The notes under the pieces: generated by a model
Told to the model about the DNA's origin: nothing
The model's database searches: none
Seen by the model: only the letters and a program-made list of their open reading frames with translations
Part shown: one piece after another, positions 24,781 to 36,800 of the stretch
Position numbering within the stretch: the stretch's first letter is position 1
How the letters are laid out: each line of letters begins with the position of its first letter
Assembly: GCA_964020155.1 (NCBI GenBank)
Contig: OZ026551.1
Coordinates: forward strand, 2,121,518 to 2,185,517
Reading direction: 5' to 3'
DNA: 64,000 nucleotides
DNA from: Chondrilla cf. caribensis
Lineage: Eukaryota; Porifera; Demospongiae; Chondrillida; Chondrillidae
Position numbers and translations under genes: made by a program

Positions 24781-25020
24781 TTATTATGATTGTTGTTGTT
24801 GTTGTTTTTATCATACAATAGAAAACAAGACTCTGTTAAGTGCCAGACATGCCACTAATACGAGTATCAAAGTAAGGGGGCTTAGCTGTCCACAAATGCA
24901 GAAATCAGATTAACTTCTCTGTACCAATGGCTGCCCATAGAGAAAACTTTTCAATTTTTGCTCCCTCTATTGTGTAGGGCCACGTGACCAGATTATGGCA
25001 GTGGAAAAGACAAGAGAAGA

Positions 25021-25022
<2 letters not shown>

Positions 25023-25109
<87 letters not shown>

Positions 25110-25290
25110 GTGTGCGTGCATGCATGTGTGTGTGTGTTTATTTATGTGTGTGCACACGTGTGTGCATGTGTGTGTACTTACATGTGAGTGCGTGCGTGTG
25201 TGTTCATGTGTGTGTGTATGTGTGTCGGTGTGTGTGTATGTGTGCATATGTGCGTGTGCGTGCATGCGTACATGCATGCGTGTGCATGTT
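25023..25290. repeat. (TG)n array with variant TG-rich tail
   Basis: About 85 bp of pure TG followed by TG/CG/CA-rich variant units. It is followed by the ACCACCAGCCTACAGAGAC tail shared with the other TG-associated repeats. Confidence 0.9.
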
Positions 25291-25299
25291 GTTACAAAC

Positions 25300-26420
25300 A
25301 CCACCAGCCTACAGAGACTACTACCCAATCTTATGTGTGGTCTCCATAGACAGGCCCCACTGTCTATAATATCAGTAGAGTACAACAATTAAAATGCAGC
25401 ACACTCAGCAATAGTGATGAGTTTTATCACAAATGGAGTCTAAAGTCAGACACAGGTAGACATATACACAGGTCTTTGCAGGTACAGATGGTGTGATGAG
25501 CATGCCCAGGACCACAAGCAGAGACCACACCCAACAATCATGATGAAGAATGGACACAGCAACCATGCCCTGGATGCTACCAGTAATTTGTAGGATGTGT
25601 GGATAAACATCTACTGAACGTCAACATAATAGTGTGGCCGAAATACAGGGAGTTCTGTATCACAAGACTCTACTATTATACATTTGTATGTATAGGTTTG
25701 AACCCACCTCCGAGTTGTATGATATGGATGTAGATACTTAGCTGCATTACCTACCAGATGTGATCGATTGACTTGTGACAATCAATCATTACTCAAAAGT
25801 TACAGGTCTGTGCACTGCAGCTGGACAATGACTTGAGTGGACACTTGTTATTGAAGAACCTTATGTATACTAGCGATATATGGTGTATTGTGATTATCAT
25901 GGCAGCACTAGTACATACGTACTGTATAACAACATTTTGAAATGGAATAAAATTAATGATGTAAGTTCTGTGGACAGTATACACACATGTATACAGATCG
26001 GGTGATTCCATACAGTACATAGGTTTTCACTGCAATGATACATATTATGAGCCTTACCAAACTATAATACCCCACAGCTATGTCCAGGGACTACACTCAA
26101 TAGCCATACCCACAGACACATCCAGGCACCACACCCACTAATATTTTAGGACATCTGTCTTGGGCGAATACTCCTGTCAAATGAGTCTAATTAAAAATAT
26201 GATATTCCAGTATTAATGGTGGCTTAATTGCATATTAACTAGCTTAATTATGCATGTAGCTGGTAATATTAGACTGTACAATTCCAAACATATATCAGGC
26301 CAGGGATCAGACTTTGACTACCTTTCCCCACTTTGGGGCATTGAATTTTATACATCAAATTTGAATTGTTATAATTCCAGTTAATATTAATAATAATGAT
26401 GTGATCAAATACGAATCTCA
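25300..26420. repeat. Dispersed repeat block (related to 3.9-4.4, 52.3 and 62.9 kb)
   Basis: Contains GATTCCATACAGTACATAGG, CACTGCAGCTG and the ACCACACCC minisatellite motif in the same order as at 3900-4400 and 62900-63400. Its last part, with CCAGGGATCAGACTTTGACTA, recurs at 52283-52760. Confidence 0.65.
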
Positions 26421-26429
26421 TCATGTGTG

Positions 26430-28320
26430 CACCAGCTATTTATACAAAAACACAACATATCTTTATCTCTTAACCCTCATAGTAAGAAGTATACTATTAG
26501 CCACCAACACCAACAAATATTATGCCTATTTTGCTTGTGAGAGTTAAAAAAAGAAAGTATATTGGATATTATGTGGGTGCAATCGTAATACATGTAGTAC
26601 ACAGATTAGGATTCATATGTAGTACAAGAATTATGCGGATCTGATGTATGTGCATACATGGATATTTACTATTCCACACCCTCACCTCCACACAAATCAC
26701 ACACTCACTTGTAAAAGTTAGGTGAAGAGGATTGGCTTGTGAACAACATCCATACAGCAGAGCCACACATGTCATGTACTTTGTTGTCATATGAACATAA
26801 GTGAGAATGCAAAAACCCTGTGTGGCTAAGCCAAGAGTATAGATATAATCATCTTCGCCAACAGAAAAAATGATAATTGCTTGCTAGATGATTGGACAAT
26901 GATATAGTTGTCCTCATCAGTGGCAATGTACAGAAAGTGGAAGTAACTGGTACTACTGTACTACGTACTACGTACACACTAGATATACGAGATATGCCAC
27001 GAGCAATTACCATCTGTGACCATACTCAAAAAGGAGGTCTTTTGGAGGGTTTCGCCGAATTTGCATTTTTAGTATCACTGGAGCACGCTTCCAATGCTCT
27101 ATAAAATGGTGCAAATAGCGTGTCAATAGCTTTTTCCATTCCAAAGTTACACATGAATTAGTCCCTGGAATTTTCATAACTGCACATTTTCAGTTTCACT
27201 TTCGGAAAGAAGTATAGCACTTATAAAGATTTCATTCATGTGTTTATGGCGTCATCAACTCTTATTATGCAGCACTGTAATAAGAATACAAAAAAGGTGT
27301 GTTACACGAATCGCGAAGTGGCATAAAAGTCCTCATAGCTCGACAAAGGTTGGTTGGATTGGGCTCAAACTTTAGAGAATCATAGAAGATGAGATATTAC
27401 ACAGGTATGACATGTCAACATCGTTGCCGTTGACAAAATGGCCACAAAATTTTAGGATGATTTTGATATGCCAGTTTTTCTCTGCAATTGACGTTTTCAG
27501 CTCAACAACTATACCTGAACTCTTTATACACTCTTCTACTTTGCATTTCGGATTTCGAATATGGATATTTTATTTCATTAATGGTGAAATTGCGGCTCCA
27601 ATAAACCATATGAAAAGGGCTAATGTTCCAATTCCGGTGGGTCTAATGAAAGCTGTTGCATATTATTTAGCATGAAAAGATAGACAAAGTTAATATCTAA
27701 ATTTTCACTGTAAGGGCAGTTTATATCCATCACTGTTGTCGAGATGTCACCGCATTTGTCGTATAGGAAGAAGAAGAAAAGGCCTTTGATTATGACATCT
27801 CGACAACAATAATAGATATAAACTGCCCTTACGGTGAGAATTTAGATTTACCTTGTAAGAACATTTTCTCGTTGATGATAGCTTCTTATCTTTCAAAAAA
27901 CCCACCGGAATGGCAGTAGAATCTACTACACTAGAAACTCGACTGTGATATGTCCATGTCACGCACATGTCACGAGTTAAGCATTACGTCATTGTTACCT
28001 GACAAAATCCCAGTACAGTTAGTCTCACGATAAGTGCCCAACGTTTATCTTCAAGGCGATTCGCTATCCTATATCTACATATGAACGCGATTTAGAAGAG
28101 AATATTACTTCTTTAGCGGCAAATTTTGTGAATTCTGTTATGACGGTTCTTGTAGAAGCACGATTATCATGTGACTGCTCATGACCCGCCCCCCGAATTA
28201 GGTGCTTCAATTGTTTACATAACAACAAAACCGCAAGTTATTGGTTTCCGCGTTCGATGCTGACATGTCCTACCTGCGTTAGTACTTTTATGGGAAAAAC
28301 AAAATCCGTCATTTTGATGA
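26430..28320. other. Mostly unique intergenic DNA with a foldback element
   Basis: I see no family match in the open frames here (for example about 26892-27104 and 27412-27675), although base composition is less AT-rich than nearby. The foldback at 27630-27915 is listed separately. Confidence 0.35.
27630..27915. mobile_element. Foldback (long imperfect inverted repeat)
   Basis: The left arm contains ATTCCGGTGGGT, then CTAAATTTTCACTGTAAGGGCAGTTTATATC and GTTGTCGAGATGTCA. The right arm (27783-27915) holds the complement of each piece in mirror order. Arms are about 130 bp with roughly three-quarters identity by eye and a short loop that includes GAAGAAGAAGAAAAGG. This fits an old hairpin element or a bidirectional small-RNA source; nothing in the sequence decides between them. 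Confidence 0.65.
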
Positions 28321-28466
28321 ATTTCTGTTGATTTGTTTGGTACGCCACAATTTGTCAACCCACCAAAAGACCACTATTCTTATGTATGGTCACATATCCA
28401 TGCATATATACATGTATGTGCATGAAAACAATGGGTATGTGAAAGTACTGTCCTATAGGTATCTAT

Positions 28467-28469
<3 letters not shown>

Positions 28470-28534
<65 letters not shown>
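28470..28534. repeat. (CA)n microsatellite
   Basis: Uninterrupted CA array of about 64 bp at the left edge of the gene B 5' flank repeat. Confidence 0.95.
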
Positions 28535-28536
<2 letters not shown>

Positions 28537-28589
28537 ACAATTATGAACACAATGTATAATATTTTTCGCACCAAGTTATAATCTGCTCT

Positions 28590-30630
28590 ACAAGTGTCCC
28601 AAGATGATCAAGGATATGGGTCAACTAGTCTGCTTAATCCATGAAAAGTTGTGCTCTGAATATAATTATTGAGGAATATGAGAATACCAACAAGCCATCC
28701 CATGGTAACAATAATGCATTCCCTATTGGTGCATTAAATGTAGCCTCACAGTTTAGCAGCTTACCCTGCAGTACAAGAACACCACATCCTATCTGGACCA
28801 TCAGGGTGACTCTGCCCTATCACACAGTCTGTAGTTCATATACACACCAAGGACGGCATGTTCACCTGACAGTGTACATATCATCCCACACAAAGTACTT
28901 GCACATGACTTGTTCCCCATTACATGGCATGGCTGTTGAATTATCACGGGGACAAATCTCATCACATGCAATGCTGGCAGAGAAATTGACACTAGTCTGC
29001 ATGTGTGTGGTGCTAATAGGCACCTAGGGCCTAATTTTGAGTCTACAGTATTGAAATACACCGAGAGGTCCTTCCACGATAAGAATGATGTCCTTATAAT
29101 CTGTCAATCAACATTAGTTTCTCAACTTTTTGTTCGGTTATGGTCATTACTGCCACACACAGTAGCCCTTCATGTGTGGTGGAACTCTCTGAAATCTATG
29201 TCCACTGTGGAAGGGGGTTAACCAGGATTACATACAAGTGACAACATTGCTGTAACAGTAACTGTATTCCGTCCTATAGATCGCGTGGAACAGTACGCGT
29301 GCAAGCAAGATTGATAGAGTAGGTTTATACCGATTAGTGAGATGGTATCATTCCACATCGTGTCGTGACTATCTCCACACTCATACTTACCAGTTGTTGG
29401 GGGAATAACACATCTACTTTAGACACAGGAGGAGGGAGTGCCAGTAGTGACCGTCACGTTGGTGGCTATTCAAGTTAGAACTGAACAGGTGAGCACGTAC
29501 ATGCCATCTGAAGCGAGTCAACGTCTTTTCTTCATCGAAATATGAGGACAGTGGGAGCTGTTCCACGTGGAGATCGTCGGGGGGGGGGTCAGCGAGGACA
29601 CCAATCGAAATAGTTTGCTCTATAATTCAGCGGTAAATACAAACTTTGAGATGCATTTTTTTGGAATGAACAAAAGGGGATGTGCGCATGCCATAGCCTG
29701 AAAGGAACAGTTCTACGTCGTGTGGAGGAGTTGTGTGATCCAACTATTCCTGAATCTGAAATGAGATCCAGGAGCCAATTAAGCAACTAGTGAATGGCCC
29801 ATCACATCAATATCATTTCGTCAATATCCCTTCGCCGAACAGTAGTGAACCTGACATGCCCATCATCTGCAAACAGAAAACAAAATTGTCGTTTTTGCTG
29901 GTATCATGATCAGTTAGGGGTACGAAGTTGCGATTTGCTGTCGCTAAGGATATCAGTGCAGTCTACCATCCTTTGAAGCGAAGTAACCTTTCTTCTCAGT
30001 CCTTTCAGGAGGATGGGGGAGATCAAAGGGGATTTCAGTGGGTGCTTTATCCATAGCTATAGATCCTAAGAACTATACTTTACCTATATATGCCTCAGCC
30101 ATAGATCTTCCATATCTATGCATCCATAGATACTCTATACCCCACTATCTATGATGCATCACAGGGAGTACACGTGACCGGATGTTGCGTAATCCACATC
30201 TCTGACAAGAGGGCTTTTCTAGAGTCGAAGGGAACTATCTGATCTGGAGAAATAGTCTGTAATTCACGAGGTTCGTCTCCCTACAAACTATCAGATCATT
30301 TCATTGTTCTATTTGAAAGTCCGCTTCTGGCCAGGACAAAGGTAATACGGGGCGATTTTGGACGAATTTTTGTCAACGATAGCTATATAGCTACCTCCAC
30401 ATAGCTACAGGGGATTGACATATGGTAGACTCTCAAACATAACCCGACATTATCACTGTTCAAGGAACCCTTCCCACATCGCCCGGTGTCCCGAATTACC
30501 TAACTTTAATCATGTATGCTTTAATTTGTTACCACCCGACGGAAGTGCTCATGACGTTTGTGTTTATCCTGTCCACACAGGTTGTCCAACACCTGCTGCA
30601 CCTTGTCTTCCCACAGTTATTGGTCACTGA
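28590..30630. repeat. Gene B 5' flank, duplicated at 49.5-52.3 kb
   Basis: Pieces in order: TACAAGAACACCACATCCTATCTGGACCATC (28777; also 49513 and 53279), GACACTAGTCTG (28988; 50336), the CGGTAAATACAAACTTTGAGATGCA block (29630; 50660), and GGGGATTGAC ... AACCCTTCCCACATC (30410; 51913). About 30000-30340 has no second copy that I could see. No promoter motif is recognisable in front of the gene B ATG. Confidence 0.75.
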
Positions 30631-30632
30631 GA

Positions 30633-30815
30633 ATGTCATCTGGACGTAAGAGGACCCCCCAAAGTGGTGGTAAAGGAAAGGGTAAAAAGAAGAAGTTACA
30701 GGTTACCCAGCAGGATGGTGAGTCAATGGCCTCGTTGTACACAGAAGTTGGATCGAGCTAAGAACAATTTAACAATTTATGAACACTGTTTACTTACTGT
30801 GTACCTTATTATACT

Positions 30816-30851
<36 letters not shown>

Positions 30852-33800
30852 ATTGTAATGCAGTTATCATCATATAGTCATATAATACACAAAGTGAAGA
30901 GTTGCAGAGTCCAATTGTAACAATGGTTATGGTGTCATGCACTCGCATATTGCATGTGTAGTACGTATGTACATGTCATTTATACAAAACTGACTCATCA
31001 ACAGCCGTACCCATTTCCTGGAAATGTGTGTACGTAGAAGGGATATGTGTATGGATGGGTGTGGGCATACTCAATACCTTGAAGAGTTATTTCAATACAT
31101 GTTTGAATCAAACCTTCTACTAGAGATTGGGTAGAGAAATGAAGTTAGTTATATCATGATCACCATCAAAATATTATGTATATTGTCTTATACCATTTGC
31201 TGTTCTTTGTAACCAATTATCTATGAAAATAGCTTATTGAATGCAGCTTTTTAGAATTCTGGTTGGTCTGATACTTGGTTGGACACCGAAACTAGTATCT
31301 ACTGTATCAGTGTATGACTATGTCTCAAGCATATATGTGATGTTGTACGAAATACGAAGAGAAGCTAGAGTTAAACAATGACGTAATATTTGGACGCAAG
31401 TGCTCTGTACATGCGATTCGTCATAGATCTCATAGTATGGAAATGATTGGAAAAATATTTTATCACGTACATAATATTGTATGCATTTATAATGGCTATT
31501 TATGTTTGAAAATGGTACGTATTCATTTATCATAACTTCGTGAATTAAGAATGCCGATATAAAAAACCTCTATAATCCAGCAACCTGCTAATCCAGTGCT
31601 ATTTCTCATTCCCCACCGGATGCCGGATTAGACAGGTTCCACTGTACCTGTGTACACACACACTGTACTGTGTGACACTGTATAGATTATTGACTTCCAA
31701 AGTTCCTTCCACTCACAGACAATCCAGTCAAGACCGCATTGCACAAGCGTTATGCCTATCTGAGGGAGAACTTACCTATTGACAATGAGTTGGCAGCAAA
31801 GCTGTTTGGATGGAAGCCACAGCTGTTGGATAAACCAAACTTTGATGAAATCAGAGCTCTAAATGGGAATGGGAAACATTTTGAAGCATTTCAAAAATGG
31901 TACCAATTTGCTGAATCATGGTATACCGAGGAGAGACTAAAGAATTTTTGTAATTGTCTGGAAGAGTTAGGGAAGGATACCAGGCCAAAGCTGATTGAAG
32001 TAGCCAAGGAGATAAGGAAGCTATTGAGAGGTAATTGGTATGAAGTATTGACTGTGTTTTACTGGTACTGACGAGTACCAGGATACCTGTGCTCTTGTTT
32101 ACCCTATACTCTACTCAACATCTCAAAATGTCATTTCGATACATGTTTTATTTGATCCTTCTACGAGTGCTTCCATAGAGAAATTGAGTTAGCTACCTTA
32201 TCAAAATGTGTATGCATTTCCTATAACTACAAAAATGGCATACACATTTCAAGTACATTGTTTGGTACAGATTGTTGGAATTTTCGGTGAGACAACTAAA
32301 CACCCAACCCATTAGGGTATTCTACAGGTGTCTTTAAGCACTTTTGTGAACTTGACATTAATTCTGTTGGAGAATTTTAGTAAGAAATTCATTATAACTA
32401 TGTTGGTGGACATATTTGATTATTGTTAAGTGCAGCGTCTCACCCACTAAGGGCCCTTCCCGGTTTGTTGATAATAGTTGACACTGTTACAGGTACTCCT
32501 GTTCTATGCCCATTGATAATTCAGTTTTGTATGATTGGAACCGTATTTTCTAAATAATGCCATTGAAATCACACATTGTGATATTTATGTACAACATTTG
32601 ACATGATAGTATATACGTATTTATAGGAATTAACACTCTCATTTTTCCTGTATTATTAGAATCCCCCAGCACTCATGATATACCAGGTCCTGTTGACAGA
32701 CCACAGGGGAATACACTTAAAGTGAGTTAGTATCTGACCTCATTGTCCATAGTTCCAAGCAGTGCAGTAGTCCTTTATACTTGATTCCAGCATGGAGGGT
32801 ATATCCTAAGGGATCCACTGTGCACTAGTGTATGTTAGGAATTCATTGTTTGCATATGTGGTCATGTTATGTAAACTCACCCTGGGCTTTGTTATTACAG
32901 TTGTAGGCTTGGGGTCTCCATCACACTGTAATCCTACATTCCTATACCAACTGTGTATACTGCATACCAGGTATAAAATACCGTATATTCTCTAATTTTT
33001 CGCCAAAGTGAATTGCAGGAGGTCATCAATTAGAGGTGTTATGGAAGCAACATAGTGACTGACAAAAAATTATAGGAAGTGGCAAATAATTAGAATTGTT
33101 GGAAAGGGACATGGCCGCCACCTTTAGTTTACATGTTGTTACTCCTGTTAGGGGATATCATGTCTATAAGACATATCGGGAGCTGGACGTTGGCAACAAA
33201 ATCACTTTTGAACTTTGGACGGCTAACAAATACATGTATCAGAAAGCTTGCCATGTTGCTTTTCATACCATGTACATACGTAAAGTTCACTCTAAGTTAT
33301 GTTTTCTGCTGCTATTTCAGTAGGGAGTGTACGACGAATTATGTTCCATTTGTCTTTTTACAGTACACATCAGAACTGTGTATGAGATACAAGAGGTACC
33401 TTGGAGCACGCTATGAGCAGATGAAGACGGTGGAGGACACCTGGCTGATTCAGAACAACAAACAGCTAACTTACATTCAACTGCATCTCCTTGAGGCTGA
33501 GGAAGATTGCAACATCAAAGATAGCCGTCCAATAGCACTGGGTTCCCATGATACCTACACCAGTCTGACCAGGGAGTCCAATCGCTATGTTCCCATCAGC
33601 ACCCGAGATATTCTGAGTTACAATCCTGGTGAGCAAGAGCGCAAGATTGTCTTGCTGGAGGGAGCTCCCGGATCTGGGAAGTCAACCACTGCGCGATACC
33701 TCTGCAAGGAATATGCAGCAGGGAGGATCCTCCAAGAATTTGAAGTGCTCATCATGGTTTATCTCCGCCTGTTGCCAAGAGCAGGATGTACCAGCTTCAG

Positions 33801-36800
33801 TGACCTCCTCGTACATCTTCCAGGTTACCTTCAGCAATTTGAAAAGCTTGCAGAGGAGTTTTCCGAAGGAAGGGGAATTCTGCTCCTCTTGGAAGGATGG
33901 GACGAGCGCCCCCAAAACTGCTCCTTCCTGGACAGCATCATCAAGGGTGATGAGCTCCCAGCATCCTCCGTGCTCATAACTTCACGCCATGCTGCAGCTG
34001 AATCTTTGTATCAAAAAGTGAATCGAAGAATAGAGATTGCGCCCTTCTCCATTGAGCAGAAAAAAGAATTCGTGAACAACTACTTCCACAATGACAAGAA
34101 GGAATCCTCTCTCCTCATTGATCTCCTTTCCCAGCGTCCCGATTTGTCCAACCTCTGCATGTATCCAATGGTGCTGTCTATGGCCTGCTTTGTGTATCAA
34201 ACAGTCGGCTCACTCCCTTCCACTGTGACTGAAGTGTACTTGAATTTCCTAGTCCTGGCAAGCAACCGCTACCTAAAAGAGAGGGTTAGTGTGCGAGATC
34301 GTGTTTCCTCCATTGAAGACATCCTCAACAGTCCTCACTTTGAGGATTTCGGCAACATGGCAAAGCTAGCCCTGGAAGGAGTGAGGAAAAACCAGTTTGT
34401 CTTCAGCGATGATGACCTCCAGCGTCTTGGGATCAAGCTCCCCACTAGTGGATACAACCTTCTCCTGAGCTGCAGTCAATTGGATGCCATGGGCGTGGAG
34501 AGAGGCAGCCATCACTATCTCCACTCATCTGTTCAATGCTGTCTCGCTGCATTGGAACTGAACCTCCTTGACAGAGAGGAACAGATCAAGATTCTTCAGG
34601 AATGTGCTCCAGACGTATCCAAGAAGCCATATCCTCCACATTTGCAGCAGTACCTGGATCAATTGCCAGAGGGTCCAAACAAGCAGCGTGAAAAAGATGC
34701 ACTCGACTGCTTGCTCAGTGATGCTGAAGATGCCACCAAGGATCAGCGACTGTTGCTGTACCAGTTCTTTGCAGGAATCACACATCTCCCAGATCAAAAC
34801 TACTCTTCCCAACTTATGCGCTTTTTACTGAAAGAGAATGCAGCATTGCACCAGTCCACTCTGCCCGTTATCCTGTATGAAAGCAGGAATGAAGAGCTAA
34901 CAAGAGAAGTCATGACAAAAACATTCTCCTCCCACCTAACACTACCTCGTTGTGACAACTACCTACTACTGTGCACTGGCTGGTGCATGGCACAAACTGG
35001 AATGGGGATTGAAGAACTCGCCGTGAACCTCTCACCCGGTGTCCAGCTACATCACTTCTTCAATTACTATTCCCACCATTGCTACTTGGACTCTTTACAT
35101 CTTCGAGGATCAATATCTAGTTCAGGTAAGTGTAACTAACTGGTCAAATAAAAGTGTCCCTTCATTGGATTTGACCATACTATCAATCTCCACAGATTGT
35201 GAAAGAGAGTGTTAAATCCATACCATTATGACAGTGTTCCAAAGCATTTCAAATCACCCTGCGTAAAACCTTAAGCATTCTACACATATGACAGCAAAAT
35301 TGACCAATTGCATGCAGTTTTAATTTTGTACAGGTCTTCCTTATGAGTATTACCATTGAGGAATTTATCCATTGACAATATCTCTCTGACAGATACATAA
35401 TTATTTGTGTTCACTAGTAACAATGGCCTGATTTATATTATGTTAGTATAACCTATGTTTTGACTGTTACCATTGAAATTCAAATCCAAATAATTGTTAT
35501 TTGCACTAATCCACTGGAACTATCACTTGATGTACAATTACATTTCCCTTTTGTGCATGCATCCCTTTAGATTTGTCGTCAGTCGCTAGTGTTCTTGAGA
35601 GGTGCCTGAAGTTAAGGACCCTGTACTTGAGGTTCTCTGTTGTTGACAGTAATTTAAAAGGATCAGCAGAGGTAATGAACACTTGTATGTTTCCCTACTT
35701 TTTGTATCAAAATGTGATTATCACCTTACCAACATCGCCCGTTATTTGAAATTCCCTATAATTTCATATGCACAATTTTTATACTTATAATACTGGGGTA
35801 TTTTGTTTTTGTATGGTATGTATTTCAGTATGGCATTGGATGGTTCAGCCTACACAGTACAATTCTCCTTTGTCACTATTTTCTCAGTGTAACCTGGTTT
35901 CAAGTGGCTATTGTAAGCTTTATGTGTACATGACATTACCACAAGACTGTGTGTTGTTGTCTCATTTCAGGGAACTCTACCAAGTGCAGACAGAACAGCC
36001 AGTGTGGTTGCTGCTCTGCCTGATTTGTATGAATTGACCATTGGACGTAATAATGCTCCACTCTCGGATCAGTTTACTGCACAAGTCCTTACATCAATTA
36101 CCGAGAGCAAAATGAAAGTACTAAAAGTGTCCTCCTCTTCCCCGGTCCTCCTCCAAGAAGCTTTATTATCCAGCAACAAGATGGAGTCATTGCACACCTT
36201 GCAACTAGACCATAACACCAAACAGGTGAGTGCTTGTTTTAATGCCTAACGTGATGGATTCCACTTGTTTTCCCTACCACACTAGTAATAGTCAATGTTA
36301 TGTCTGTCCTACAATATGCTTACTGTTTGTGGCTACTTCATTGTTGGCTGACTTGTTAACCTTGTAGTTTTAATAACACTTACCAAATATGGTGCTGGTT
36401 CATCATACCATCTGGCAGTACTAATAGTAACAATTCCACTGGATGGACTAGATGTATTGTATAGTATAAGCCTACATGTATGGTAGGAATCAAAGAATTC
36501 CTTATCATAACGCAGTGTAACCGTATGGTAGAGGCAAACATTTCTGTAGTATTCATATATTTGTATTATATTATTATAGTTCCATAGTGACCATATATTT
36601 GTGTTTTCTCCTAAAAACTATTTAATCATTTCACCACAACTATGATCCTTTTAAACCACAATAACAGTAAACAACAACACAATCTGCACATAACAGTGAT
36701 TATGATAGATTTAACCCTTTAACGTGGAATTTGCGCACGCCAAAAAATGCGTTGTCGTGGATAAGCCACTATAGTGGCTCAACTTGTGGTTGTGGGAGAT

